A stretch of DNA of 5,618 bases, taken from contig JAWQFW010000297.1 of the NCBI GenBank assembly GCA_035968095.1, positions 1 to 5,618 on the forward strand, read 5' to 3'. The first letter of the stretch is position 1. Each line of letters starts with the position of its first letter. Below are positions 1 to 5,502 of this stretch, piece after piece. The translations under genes and the position numbers were made by a program. The notes beneath the pieces were generated by a model that saw nothing but the letters and a program-made list of their open reading frames with translations, made no database searches and was not told the DNA's origin. Source of the DNA: IIICB1 sp035968095 (GTDB lineage Bacteria > Cyanobacteriota > Cyanobacteriia > Cyanobacteriales > SIO1D9).

Positions 1-73
1 AGCCCAATGTCCGCCGCAAAAGATTTTCTTGTGCGGGGGTTGGGTAGAATCGGTAGCTCTGTGCTTTTTCCAT
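1..73 (-). CDS. tnpB: TnpB-like RNA-guided nuclease / IS200-IS605 OrfB, N-terminal fragment cut by window edge
   Basis: Reading the minus strand from ATG at 73-71 gives 24 codons that begin MEKAQSYRFYPTPAQE and continue NLLRRTLG before the window ends. This matches the N-terminal helix-turn-helix region of the OrfB/TnpB family of IS200/IS605 and IS1341-type elements, where an aromatic-Arg-Phe-Tyr-Pro-Thr-x-x-Gln pattern is followed by a leucine-rich helix and Leu-Gly. Family members are usually about 350-450 residues long, RuvC-like nucleases guided by an RNA from the element's 3' end. That catalytic part lies outside the window, so intactness cannot be judged. An in-frame TGA two codons upstream makes this ATG the first possible start. 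The ribosome binding site is weak (GAGAG, almost touching the start). Divergent from asd. Identity as a family member is fairly sure; function is unknown. Confidence 0.82.
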   Translation of the reverse strand, partial: MEKAQSYRFYPTPAQENLLRRTLG

Positions 74-103
74 CTCTCACATCTTAGCATAATGTTTGTG
101 AGA

Positions 104-132
104 TTGGTAGAGCGTTAAAATTGAAGTGTCAA
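104..132 (-). promoter_or_regulatory. Candidate promoter for tnpB
   Basis: On the minus strand a perfect -35 hexamer TTGACA (132-127) is followed after 17 bases by TACCAA (109-104). The second hexamer matches the -10 consensus only at T1, A2 and A5. Transcription would start about 25-30 bases before the tnpB ATG at 73. The -35 box directly abuts the hairpin at 134-150, so the element end may supply its own promoter. The support is a consensus match only. Confidence 0.3.
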
Positions 133-133
133 G

Positions 134-150
134 CCGTCCTCAAAGGACGG
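134..150. repeat. Hairpin CCGTCCT-caa-AGGACGG, likely IS left-end structure
   Basis: A perfect 7-bp GC-rich stem (134-140 with 144-150) encloses a 3-base loop. A second small stem, GGGT (150-153) with ACCC (159-162), directly follows and overlaps it by one base. Hairpins of the form CCGTCCT/AGGACGG recur next to tnpB genes in cyanobacteria and other bacteria and are the type of imperfect palindrome that IS200/IS605 transposases recognise at element ends. There is no U-tract directly after the stem on either strand, which argues against a simple terminator. Confidence 0.6.
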
Positions 151-183
151 GGTTTCAGACCCAAGTTTTTGATGATATCCTAG

Positions 184-204
184 TTTGGCAACCAGCTTGC
201 CAAA
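184..204. repeat. Perfect 8-bp inverted repeat TTTGGCAA / TTGCCAAA
   Basis: The arms 184-191 and 197-204 are exact reverse complements separated by CCAGC. Neither strand has a following run of T, so it is not a classical terminator. It lies 20-40 bp beyond the presumed end of the tnpB element. It could be a regulator binding site, a stem-loop in a leader RNA, or part of the element end if the boundary is further right than I place it. Confidence 0.5.
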
Positions 205-517
205 AATCTTTGGTACAAAGCCAGTTAGCTTCGAGTTAACCTATTCGATAATATTATATAAATTATCTTTGAGTGTCTGGGTTTGAACTTGACTAGCTGG
301 TCAGGATTATTGCCGCTCTGGGTAAATTTCTGTTCAACTCTCAGGAGTTAAACAAAGTCAAGGTAAGCTATTTGAGTTATAGTGAAGTCTTGCAGTTGAC
401 CAAAGTCCAAGAAATTATCTCACTCGGTTTGAGCGTCAAGTCAGGTTTCAAACTATAAAATAAACTATTAAAATGAAAAAACGAGCCATCAATTTACTAA
501 AATTTAACTGAATTAAC

Positions 518-546
518 TTTAAAACTGCGAAAGAAAAACATATAAT
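518..546 (+). promoter_or_regulatory. Candidate sigma-70-type promoter for the asd-dapA-rnj group
   Basis: A perfect -10 hexamer TATAAT lies at 541-546. TTTAAA at 518-523, 17 bases upstream, matches four of six -35 positions. A start about seven bases downstream would give a leader of about 65 nt before asd. The surrounding sequence is very AT-rich, so chance matches are likely. Position relative to the strong ribosome binding site at 605 supports it. Confidence 0.45.
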
Positions 547-604
547 TAAAAATTTGTCAATAAGCAAAAAAATATTAACATCACTCAATTAACCAGAAAA
601 AAAC

Positions 605-610
605 GGAGGG
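605..610 (+). promoter_or_regulatory. Ribosome binding site that sets the asd TTG start
   Basis: GGAGGG is a strong Shine-Dalgarno sequence. It ends seven bases before TTG at 618, optimal spacing. It is the main reason to accept the non-ATG start, and the reading frame then enters directly into the Rossmann glycine motif of Asd. Confidence 0.8.
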
Positions 611-617
611 TCTAAGT

Positions 618-1658
618 TTGTCAAGTAAAATTAATGTGGCGATTTTGGGAGCTACAGGAGCAGTAGGGACGGAGTTGCTCGAACTATTGGCAAGTCGTCA
701 ATTTCCGGTGAACAAGCTCAAGTTATTGGCTTCTCCTCGTTCCGCAGGAACGAAGTTGAGTTTCCGAGGGGAGGAGTTACCAGTAGAAGCAGTTACGGAG
801 GAGTCTTTCGAGGCTGTAGATTTGGTTTTAGCCTCCGCAGGGGGTTCGACCTCGAAAGTGTATGCTCCTAAAGCTGTTGCTGCTGGAGCGGTAGTTGTGG
901 ACAATTCGAGTGCTTTTCGCCTCGATCCGCAGGTGCCATTAATTGTCCCGGAAATCAATCCGGAAGCAGCAAAAGAGCATCAGGGAATTATTGCGAATCC
1001 TAACTGTACGACGATTTTGATGGCGATCGCCGTTTATCCATTGCATCAGGTCAACCCAATTCAGCGCATTGTCGTGGCGACTTACCAGTCAGCTTCCGGT
1101 GCAGGTGCGCGGGCGATGGAGGAAGTGAAAACCCAGGCACAAGCAATTTTAAACGGTGATCCAGCCAAACCAGAAATTTTTCCCCACGCGATCGCCTTTA
1201 ATTTATTTCCGCACAACTCGCCGCTTAATGACAATGGCTATTGCGAGGAAGAAATGAAAATGGTTAACGAAACACGCAAAATTTTTAACACCCCGGAATT
1301 GCGCGTTAGTGCCACTTGTGTGCGGGTTCCCGTACTTCGCGCTCATTCGGAAGCCGTTAACTTAGAATTTTCTCAACCATTTAATCCCGATCGCGCTAGG
1401 GAAATTTTAGCCAAGTCTCCTGGAGTAAAATTAGTTGAAGATTGGAGTGCAAACTACTTCCCGATGCCAGTAGATGCGACCAATAAAGATGAAGTTTTAG
1501 TCGGCAGAATTCGTCAAGATATTTCTCATCAATGCGGCTTAGAATTGTGGCTTTGTGGCGACCAAATTCGCAAAGGTGCGGCTTTAAATGCAGTCCAAAT
1601 CGCCGAACTATTGGTGAAAGAAAATTTGCTGGGATCGGCAGCAGCAATGTCAGTATAA
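618..1658 (+). CDS. asd: Aspartate-semialdehyde dehydrogenase
   Basis: Cytosolic enzyme that reduces L-aspartyl-4-phosphate with NADPH to L-aspartate 4-semialdehyde, the branch point towards lysine/diaminopimelate, threonine and methionine. The protein is 346 residues, usual for the bacterial family. An N-terminal Rossmann motif G11-ATG-AVG17 binds NADP. The catalytic cysteine is C130 in the NPNCTT motif. SGAGARAMEE (160-169) begins the catalytic/dimerisation domain. R241 and H243 in the RVPVLRAHSEAV segment are the substrate-binding arginine and the acid-base histidine. The C-terminal GDQIRKGAALNAVQIAE (314-330) is the conserved closing helix. Translation starts at TTG, fixed by GGAGGG upstream. 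Two HIP1 octamers lie inside (1023 and 1188). It is followed after 26 bp by dapA, whose product uses its product, so the two are very likely co-transcribed. All key residues are present and it appears intact. Confidence 0.96.
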   Translation: MSSKINVAILGATGAVGTELLELLASRQFPVNKLKLLASPRSAGTKLSFRGEELPVEAVTEESFEAVDLVLASAGGSTSKVYAPKAVAAGAVVVDNSSAFRLDPQVPLIVPEINPEAAKEHQGIIANPNCTTILMAIAVYPLHQVNPIQRIVVATYQSASGAGARAMEEVKTQAQAILNGDPAKPEIFPHAIAFNLFPHNSPLNDNGYCEEEMKMVNETRKIFNTPELRVSATCVRVPVLRAHSEAVNLEFSQPFNPDRAREILAKSPGVKLVEDWSANYFPMPVDATNKDEVLVGRIRQDISHQCGLELWLCGDQIRKGAALNAVQIAELLVKENLLGSAAAMSV

Positions 1659-1684
1659 AACGAACACAAAAGTAAAAATGAGCA

Positions 1685-2575
1685 ATGACAGTTGAACTAT
1701 TTGGACGGGTGATTACGGCAATAGTTACTCCTTTTGCTGAAGATGGTAGCGTGAATTATAGTGTTGCTGAAAAGCTAGCCGCACATCTAGCAGAAAATGG
1801 TAGTGAAGGGATTGTGGTTTGTGGTACTACGGGCGAATCTCCGACTCTAACTTGGTCAGAAGAGTATGAGTTATTTCAGGTAGTACAAAAAGCCGTAGCA
1901 GGTAAAGCAAAAGTAATCGCTGGAACCGGATCGAATTCCACTCGTGAAGCGATCGCCGCAACCCAAAAAGCTGCTAAACTAGGATTAGCTGGCTCTTTAC
2001 AAGTGGTTCCCTATTACAACAAACCACCTCAAGCAGGACTTGAGTTACATTTTCGCTCAATCGCTCTTGCTTGTCCCGAATTGCCAATAATGCTTTATAA
2101 CATTCCCGGTCGTACTGGTCAAAATTTGCAACCAGAAACAGTTGCTAAACTAGCAGAAATAGATAATATTGTTGGAATTAAAGAAGCTAGTGGTAACTTG
2201 GATAATGTAACTCAAATTCGACTGAATACCCCTAACTCTTTTAGCATTTATTCTGGTGATGACAATCTAACTTTACCCATATTATCCGTAGGTGGAACTG
2301 GAGTTGTTAGCGTTGCTAGTCATTTGGTTGGAGATAAGTTACAAAAGATGATCGGTAGTTTTTTCGCCGGGAAAACTGCGGAAGCAAGCAAAATTCATGG
2401 TCAATTATCGTCTTTAATTAAAGCTCTTTTTTCGACCACAAATCCGATTCCGATTAAAGCAGCTTTGCAGATGCAAGGGTGGAATGTAGGTAGCGTTCGT
2501 CCACCTCTTTGCGAAATCCCTCCAGATTTAAAAGCAAAATTAGAAAAAGCCTTAAAGGAACTTGCATTACTGTAG
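1685..2575 (+). CDS. dapA: 4-hydroxy-tetrahydrodipicolinate synthase (dihydrodipicolinate synthase)
   Basis: Cytosolic class I aldolase-type TIM barrel that condenses pyruvate with aspartate semialdehyde, the first committed step to diaminopimelate and lysine. The protein has 296 residues, normal for DapA. The pyruvate-site motif GTTGES spans 47-52 (T48, T49). PYYNKPPQ (109-116) holds the catalytic-triad tyrosine, probably Y111. YNIPGRTG (138-145) has the second tyrosine Y138 and the substrate-carboxylate arginine R143. The Schiff-base lysine is K166 in GIKEASGN. GGTGVVSV (203-210) forms a late barrel strand. The C-terminal NPIPIKAALQ (253-262) is typical. A stop codon two codons upstream rules out a longer form. 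No clear Shine-Dalgarno precedes the ATG, which suggests coupling to asd translation or another initiation mode. One HIP1 octamer lies at 1949. Intact by all visible motifs. Confidence 0.96.
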   Translation: MTVELFGRVITAIVTPFAEDGSVNYSVAEKLAAHLAENGSEGIVVCGTTGESPTLTWSEEYELFQVVQKAVAGKAKVIAGTGSNSTREAIAATQKAAKLGLAGSLQVVPYYNKPPQAGLELHFRSIALACPELPIMLYNIPGRTGQNLQPETVAKLAEIDNIVGIKEASGNLDNVTQIRLNTPNSFSIYSGDDNLTLPILSVGGTGVVSVASHLVGDKLQKMIGSFFAGKTAEASKIHGQLSSLIKALFSTTNPIPIKAALQMQGWNVGSVRPPLCEIPPDLKAKLEKALKELALL

Positions 2576-2773
2576 ATTTGGCGAGCAAAAATCAAATCAG
2601 AGAAATTGCTAAAGTTAGCGACTAACCCGTTGTTTATGCTGAAACAAACAAAGGGTGAATTATTCACTAAAATCATAGGAAAGTAATTAATTAGTTGTCA
2701 ACAAAACCTGAAGAAAAAGGCTAATCAATAAAGTTAAGTAGCAAGAAAACCAAGACAAAGAAAAAGGAAACAA
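2576..2773 (+). other. dapA-rnj intergenic region
   Basis: No gene is seen in these 198 bp. They contain a weak stem GATTTG/CAAATC (2575-2580 with 2593-2598), the overlapping stem-loops at 2625-2667, and an AT-rich stretch leading to rnj. TTGTCA at 2695-2700 resembles a -35 box, but no good -10 follows at the proper distance. Whether rnj also has its own promoter here cannot be decided by eye. The gap is much longer than that between asd and dapA, which leaves room for one. Confidence 0.6.
2625..2667 (+). promoter_or_regulatory. Two overlapping stem-loops upstream of rnj
   Basis: The first stem pairs ACCCGTTGTTT (2625-2635) with AAACAAAGGGT (2646-2656), with one G-A mismatch and a 10-base loop. 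The second pairs GTGAA (2655-2659) with TTCAC (2663-2667). They share bases 2655-2656, so both cannot form fully at once. There is no T-tract after either, so they are not obvious terminators. They might be a processing site or a leader element for rnj, which is inference only. Confidence 0.35.
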
Positions 2774-4531
2774 ATGAGTAAAAAAGAATCAAAACCAACA
2801 GTAAAAATTATTCCCCTTGGTGGATTACACGAGATTGGGAAGAATACTTGCATCTTTGAATACGAAGATGAAATGATTTTGTTAGATGCAGGAATTGGTT
2901 TTCCGACTGATGATATGCACGGAGTTAATATCGTTTTACCAGATATGACTTATGTGCGCGAAAATAGTCATAAAATTAAGGGAATGATCGTTACCCACGG
3001 TCACGAAGACCATATTGGCGGAATCGCTTATCATTTGAAACAATTTGACATTCCGGTGATTCACGGTCCGAGGTTGGCGATCGCCTTATTGAAAGATAAA
3101 ATCGAAGAAGCCGGAGTTAGCGATCGCACCAAACTCAAAACCGTCGTTCCTCGTGATGTCGTCAGAATTGGTAAATCATTCTTCGTCGAATTTATTCGCA
3201 ACACCCACTCAATCGCTGACAGCTTTACGATCGCCATTCACACCCCCATCGGCGTAATTATTCACACAGGTGACTTTAAAATTGACCATACTCCCGTCGA
3301 TGGCGAATTTTACGACTTTCATCGTCTCGCCGAACATGGTGAAAAAGGTGTATTGTGCTTATTAAGCGATTCTACCAACGCTGAAGTTCCCGGATTTACT
3401 CCTTCGGAAAGGTCGGTTTATCCAAACTTAGACCGAATTATTAGTCAGGCTGAAGGGCGTTTGATGATTACCACTTTCGCTTCTTCGGTACATCGGATCA
3501 ATATGATCTTAGAATTGGCGCAAAAACACAATCGAGTCGTATCTGTGGTGGGTAGGTCAATGTTAAACGTGATCGCTCATGCACGCAAACTGGGTTATAT
3601 TAAATGTCCCGATCGCTTGTTTGAACCTTTAAAAGCTGTTCGTAACTTACCCGACGACAAAGTATTGATTTTAATGACAGGTTCTCAGGGAGAAACTTTA
3701 GCCGCGACAACTCGGATTGCGAAAGGCGAACATCGACAGATTAGGATTAAACAAGGTGATACTGTAGTCTTTTCTGCTAACCCGATTCCTGGTAATACTT
3801 TAGCTGTAGTTGAGGTGATCGATCGCTTGATGATGTTAGGTGCAAAAGTAGTTTATGGTCGTCATCACGGAATTCATGTTTCTGGTCACGGAGCGCAAGA
3901 AGACCAAAAATTGATGTTAGGCTTGACAAAACCCAAGTTTTTTGTTCCCGTTCACGGTCAATATCGAATGCTAATTGCTCATTCCAAGACAGCGCAAAGT
4001 ATGGGTGTTCCCGAAGAAAATATGGTGATTATTAATAATGGGGATGTGATTGAATTGAGTGAGGATCGCATTGGTATTAGCGGTCAAGTTCCATCGGGTA
4101 TTCAATTAGTTGATCGCGCGGGAATTGTTCACGAAAATGTGATGCAAGAACGTCAGCAATTAGCTGAAGATGGCGTAATTACCGTTGCGGCTGCGGTTGA
4201 CTGGGAAGGTAAGTTATTAGCGAAACCAGAAATCCATTTGCGCGGTGTGGTGACATCGGTTGAGCGAGATCTGTTGCGCGAATTGACGACTCGGACAATT
4301 GAAAGGACATTGAGCGATCGCTGGTCAGAATTTACTCATACTTTTGATGGCGAATTAGAAGTAGATTGGACGGGTTTAAGAACTGAAATTGAAACTGCGT
4401 TACAGCGACTTATTCGCCGCGAACTGAATATTTTCCCGTTGGTTGTTTTCTTGAGTCAAACTCCCGAACAACCTTTGGTGAAAGCTTCTAGTCGTCGTCG
4501 GCGGCGTTCTACCGCCCAAATTGCTTCATAA
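2774..4531 (+). CDS. rnj: Ribonuclease J (metallo-beta-lactamase/beta-CASP RNase)
   Basis: Cytoplasmic zinc-dependent RNase of the beta-CASP family, with endonuclease and 5'-to-3' exonuclease activity in characterised relatives, acting in mRNA decay and rRNA processing. It has 585 residues, in the family range (B. subtilis RNase J1 is about 555). The metallo-beta-lactamase part has the H75-G-H77-E-D79-H80 signature, H145 in NTHS, D167 in HTGDFK and H394 in PVHGQYR, the full set of metal ligands. The beta-CASP insertion runs roughly 200-370, starting at SDSTNAE and ending with H368-V-SGH372. Residues about 455-560 form the C-terminal domain needed for dimerisation. The last 15 residues are a basic tail, SSRRRRRSTA (572-581). 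ATG at 2774 follows AAGGAA with 5-base spacing. A terminator lies 45 bp downstream. Position after asd-dapA is a conserved cyanobacterial order. Intact. Confidence 0.95.
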   Translation: MSKKESKPTVKIIPLGGLHEIGKNTCIFEYEDEMILLDAGIGFPTDDMHGVNIVLPDMTYVRENSHKIKGMIVTHGHEDHIGGIAYHLKQFDIPVIHGPRLAIALLKDKIEEAGVSDRTKLKTVVPRDVVRIGKSFFVEFIRNTHSIADSFTIAIHTPIGVIIHTGDFKIDHTPVDGEFYDFHRLAEHGEKGVLCLLSDSTNAEVPGFTPSERSVYPNLDRIISQAEGRLMITTFASSVHRINMILELAQKHNRVVSVVGRSMLNVIAHARKLGYIKCPDRLFEPLKAVRNLPDDKVLILMTGSQGETLAATTRIAKGEHRQIRIKQGDTVVFSANPIPGNTLAVVEVIDRLMMLGAKVVYGRHHGIHVSGHGAQEDQKLMLGLTKPKFFVPVHGQYRMLIAHSKTAQSMGVPEENMVIINNGDVIELSEDRIGISGQVPSGIQLVDRAGIVHENVMQERQQLAEDGVITVAAAVDWEGKLLAKPEIHLRGVVTSVERDLLRELTTRTIERTLSDRWSEFTHTFDGELEVDWTGLRTEIETALQRLIRRELNIFPLVVFLSQTPEQPLVKASSRRRRRSTAQIAS

Positions 4532-4559
4532 TTAATGTAGTTTTTACTTAACATTAATT
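4530..4559 (+). repeat. AT-rich stem-loop overlapping the rnj stop codon
   Basis: AATTAATGT (4530-4538) and ACATTAATT (4551-4559) are exact reverse complements around a 12-base loop. The left arm includes the last two bases of the rnj TAA. The stem has only one G-C pair and would be weak alone. It precedes the stronger terminator by 17 bases and may be a helper structure or a chance product of AT-rich sequence. Confidence 0.4.
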
Positions 4560-4576
4560 GTTGTCTTTGTCAAGGA

Positions 4577-4606
4577 GTGACTCAGAATTTCTGGGTCACA
4601 TTTTTT
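4577..4606 (+). terminator. Intrinsic terminator of the asd-dapA-rnj unit
   Basis: GTGACTCAG (4577-4585) pairs with CTGGGTCAC (4591-4599) around AATTT. This gives a 9-bp stem with one T-G wobble. It is followed by A and six T residues (4601-4606). The T-run is on the plus-strand side only, so it acts on transcription leaving rnj. It separates rnj from the beta-lactamase gene that starts 35 bp later. Confidence 0.85.
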
Positions 4607-4641
4607 CTGTCTAAATAGATTTGATTTCTCCTACTAATAAC

Positions 4642-5502
4642 ATGAACAAAACAATTCAAAAACGCTTCGGGCTATTATTAATCTTGGTAACTACTTTTTC
4701 TAGTAGTTGGCTAATTCAGACTGTACAAGCTAATTCCACAACTAACAGCGAAATTGCTCAAACAACCAATTTTAAACAACATTTTGACCGCTTAGGTGTC
4801 AATGGTTCAATCTTGATTTACGACTTAAACCAAGACATTTTTTATCAACATAATCCTCAGCGTAACTCCACAGCTTTTTCACCCGCTTCTACATTCAAAA
4901 TCTTTAATTCTTTAGTAGCCTTAGAAACAAATGTAATTAAAAATGAGGTAGATGTTTTAACTTGGGACGGAATTGAAAGAGGCTTTAATCCTTTCTTAAA
5001 AAAAGTTTGGAATCAAGACTTAAATTTGCGTCTTGCTTTTAAATATTCAGCCGTCTGGTTTTATCAAATTCTTGCGCGGAGAATTGGCTATGAAAGAATG
5101 CAGGATTTTATTAATAAAGTTGAGTATGGGAATCAAAATATTGGTAACGCAGAATCAATTGACCGCTTTTGGTTAGATGCAGAATTGCAAATTACTCCTG
5201 AAGAACAAATTAACTTTTTGCGTCGTCTGTATCGAAACGATTTACCTTTCCAGCAGCGAAATATTGAAATAGTCAAAGACATTATGATTATGGAACAAAC
5301 ACCTAATTATGTGCTGCGGGCAAAAACAGGAACAACTTCTACTATCGGTTGGTATGTGGGTTATTTAGAACAAAATGATAATGTTTACTTTTTCGCGACA
5401 AATATCGATATTGTTGCTGAAAAAGACATCGCTGCCAGAATAGAAGTTACTCGACTGAGTTTACAGGAATTAGGACTTTTGCGAAGTTATAATTTTGGGT
5501 AA
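4642..5502 (+). CDS. Class D (OXA-type) serine beta-lactamase, secreted
   Basis: Predicted periplasmic serine enzyme that hydrolyses beta-lactams through an acyl-enzyme. I start at ATG 4642 (286 residues), because the signal peptide then begins MNKTIQKR followed by a hydrophobic stretch and a VQA-N cleavage-type site near residue 30. A TTG at 4621 would only add seven polar residues, and neither start has a visible Shine-Dalgarno. Class D motifs, numbered from this ATG: PASTFK with nucleophile S83 and the carbamylatable K86; S136-A-V138; YGN 162-164; FWL with W177; and K228-T-G230 followed by IGWYVGY. The sequence WNQDLNLRLAFKYS and the segment LYRNDLPF are also typical of OXA enzymes. Length fits the family (about 250-290). 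No lipobox and no cysteine at all. Codon use is AT-rich (many AAA, AAT, TTA) and no HIP1 site is present, unlike the genes upstream. BlaR-type sensors share the domain but carry membrane and protease parts not seen here. Substrate range cannot be predicted. Confidence 0.9.
   Translation: MNKTIQKRFGLLLILVTTFSSSWLIQTVQANSTTNSEIAQTTNFKQHFDRLGVNGSILIYDLNQDIFYQHNPQRNSTAFSPASTFKIFNSLVALETNVIKNEVDVLTWDGIERGFNPFLKKVWNQDLNLRLAFKYSAVWFYQILARRIGYERMQDFINKVEYGNQNIGNAESIDRFWLDAELQITPEEQINFLRRLYRNDLPFQQRNIEIVKDIMIMEQTPNYVLRAKTGTTSTIGWYVGYLEQNDNVYFFATNIDIVAEKDIAARIEVTRLSLQELGLLRSYNFG

Larger units (their letters stand above)
1..162 (-). mobile_element. Partial IS200/IS605-family (tnpB-carrying) element, left end
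   Basis: The tnpB start on the minus strand, together with a GC-rich hairpin about 60 bp upstream of it (134-150), has the arrangement expected for the left end of an IS200/IS605 or IS1341-type element. These elements have subterminal hairpins rather than terminal inverted repeats and make no target duplication. The exact boundary cannot be fixed from one end. I place it near 162, where the GC-rich structured block gives way to AT-rich sequence. No tnpA is seen between the hairpin and tnpB, so the element is either tnpB-only or has tnpA elsewhere. Confidence 0.55.
163..617. other. Non-coding region between the tnpB element and asd
   Basis: No convincing gene is visible in this 455-bp stretch on either strand. 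It is AT-rich, especially from 454 to 604, as expected for a promoter region. It holds several inverted repeats: 184-191 with 197-204; CTTTG/CAAAG at 208-220; the perfect palindrome ATAATATTAT at 248-257; and AACTC/GAGTT at 336-349. There is also a long-range complementarity between 281-293 and 435-453. The asd promoter and ribosome binding site lie at its right end. I saw no riboswitch fold that I recognise. Confidence 0.7.
1023..4321. repeat. HIP1 octamer palindromes (GCGATCGC), six copies
   Basis: Exact GCGATCGC occurs at 1023-1030, 1188-1195 (asd), 1949-1956 (dapA), 3077-3084, 3120-3127 and 4314-4321 (rnj). The first and fourth are the full decamer GGCGATCGCC. In random sequence an octamer is expected about once in 65 kb, so this density is the known signature of HIP1-rich cyanobacterial genomes. 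All copies are inside coding regions of the housekeeping genes. None falls in 1-1022 or in the beta-lactamase region. Confidence 0.9.

Noticed and set aside
547..617. Lysine (L-box) or other riboswitch in the asd leader
   Set aside because: The leader predicted from the TATAAT promoter is only about 65 nt and AT-rich. I see none of the conserved helices of the L-box, which needs well over 150 nt.
698..958. Minus-strand open frame of 86 codons inside asd
   Set aside because: It lies wholly within a gene with intact catalytic motifs, has no family resemblance, and is low-complexity in the way expected for a shadow frame.
1396..1647. Minus-strand open frame of 83 codons in the 3' part of asd
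   Set aside because: Opposite-strand shadow of the conserved asd coding sequence, with no ribosome binding site and no recognisable motif.
2401..2676. Minus-strand open frame of 91 codons across the dapA end and the gap
   Set aside because: Mostly antisense to conserved dapA residues, with no recognisable domain. The start lies in the region of small stem-loops without a Shine-Dalgarno.
2774..4531. Reading the RNase J gene as a metallo-beta-lactamase resistance gene because a beta-lactamase is nearby
   Set aside because: The HxHxDH fold is followed by a complete beta-CASP domain and RNase J C-terminal domain, so it is a nucleic-acid enzyme. It is unrelated to the class D serine enzyme downstream.
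4567..4595. Promoter for the beta-lactamase using TTGTCA at 4567-4572
   Set aside because: The -10 position would fall in the terminator stem (TCTGGG), with no match to TATAAT. Other weak hexamers near 4612-4621 match at most four positions.
4621..4641. TTG at 4621 as the beta-lactamase start
   Set aside because: It adds seven polar residues in front of a normal signal peptide, has no Shine-Dalgarno, and lies only 15 bases after the terminator T-run. ATG at 4642 gives a standard Sec signal.
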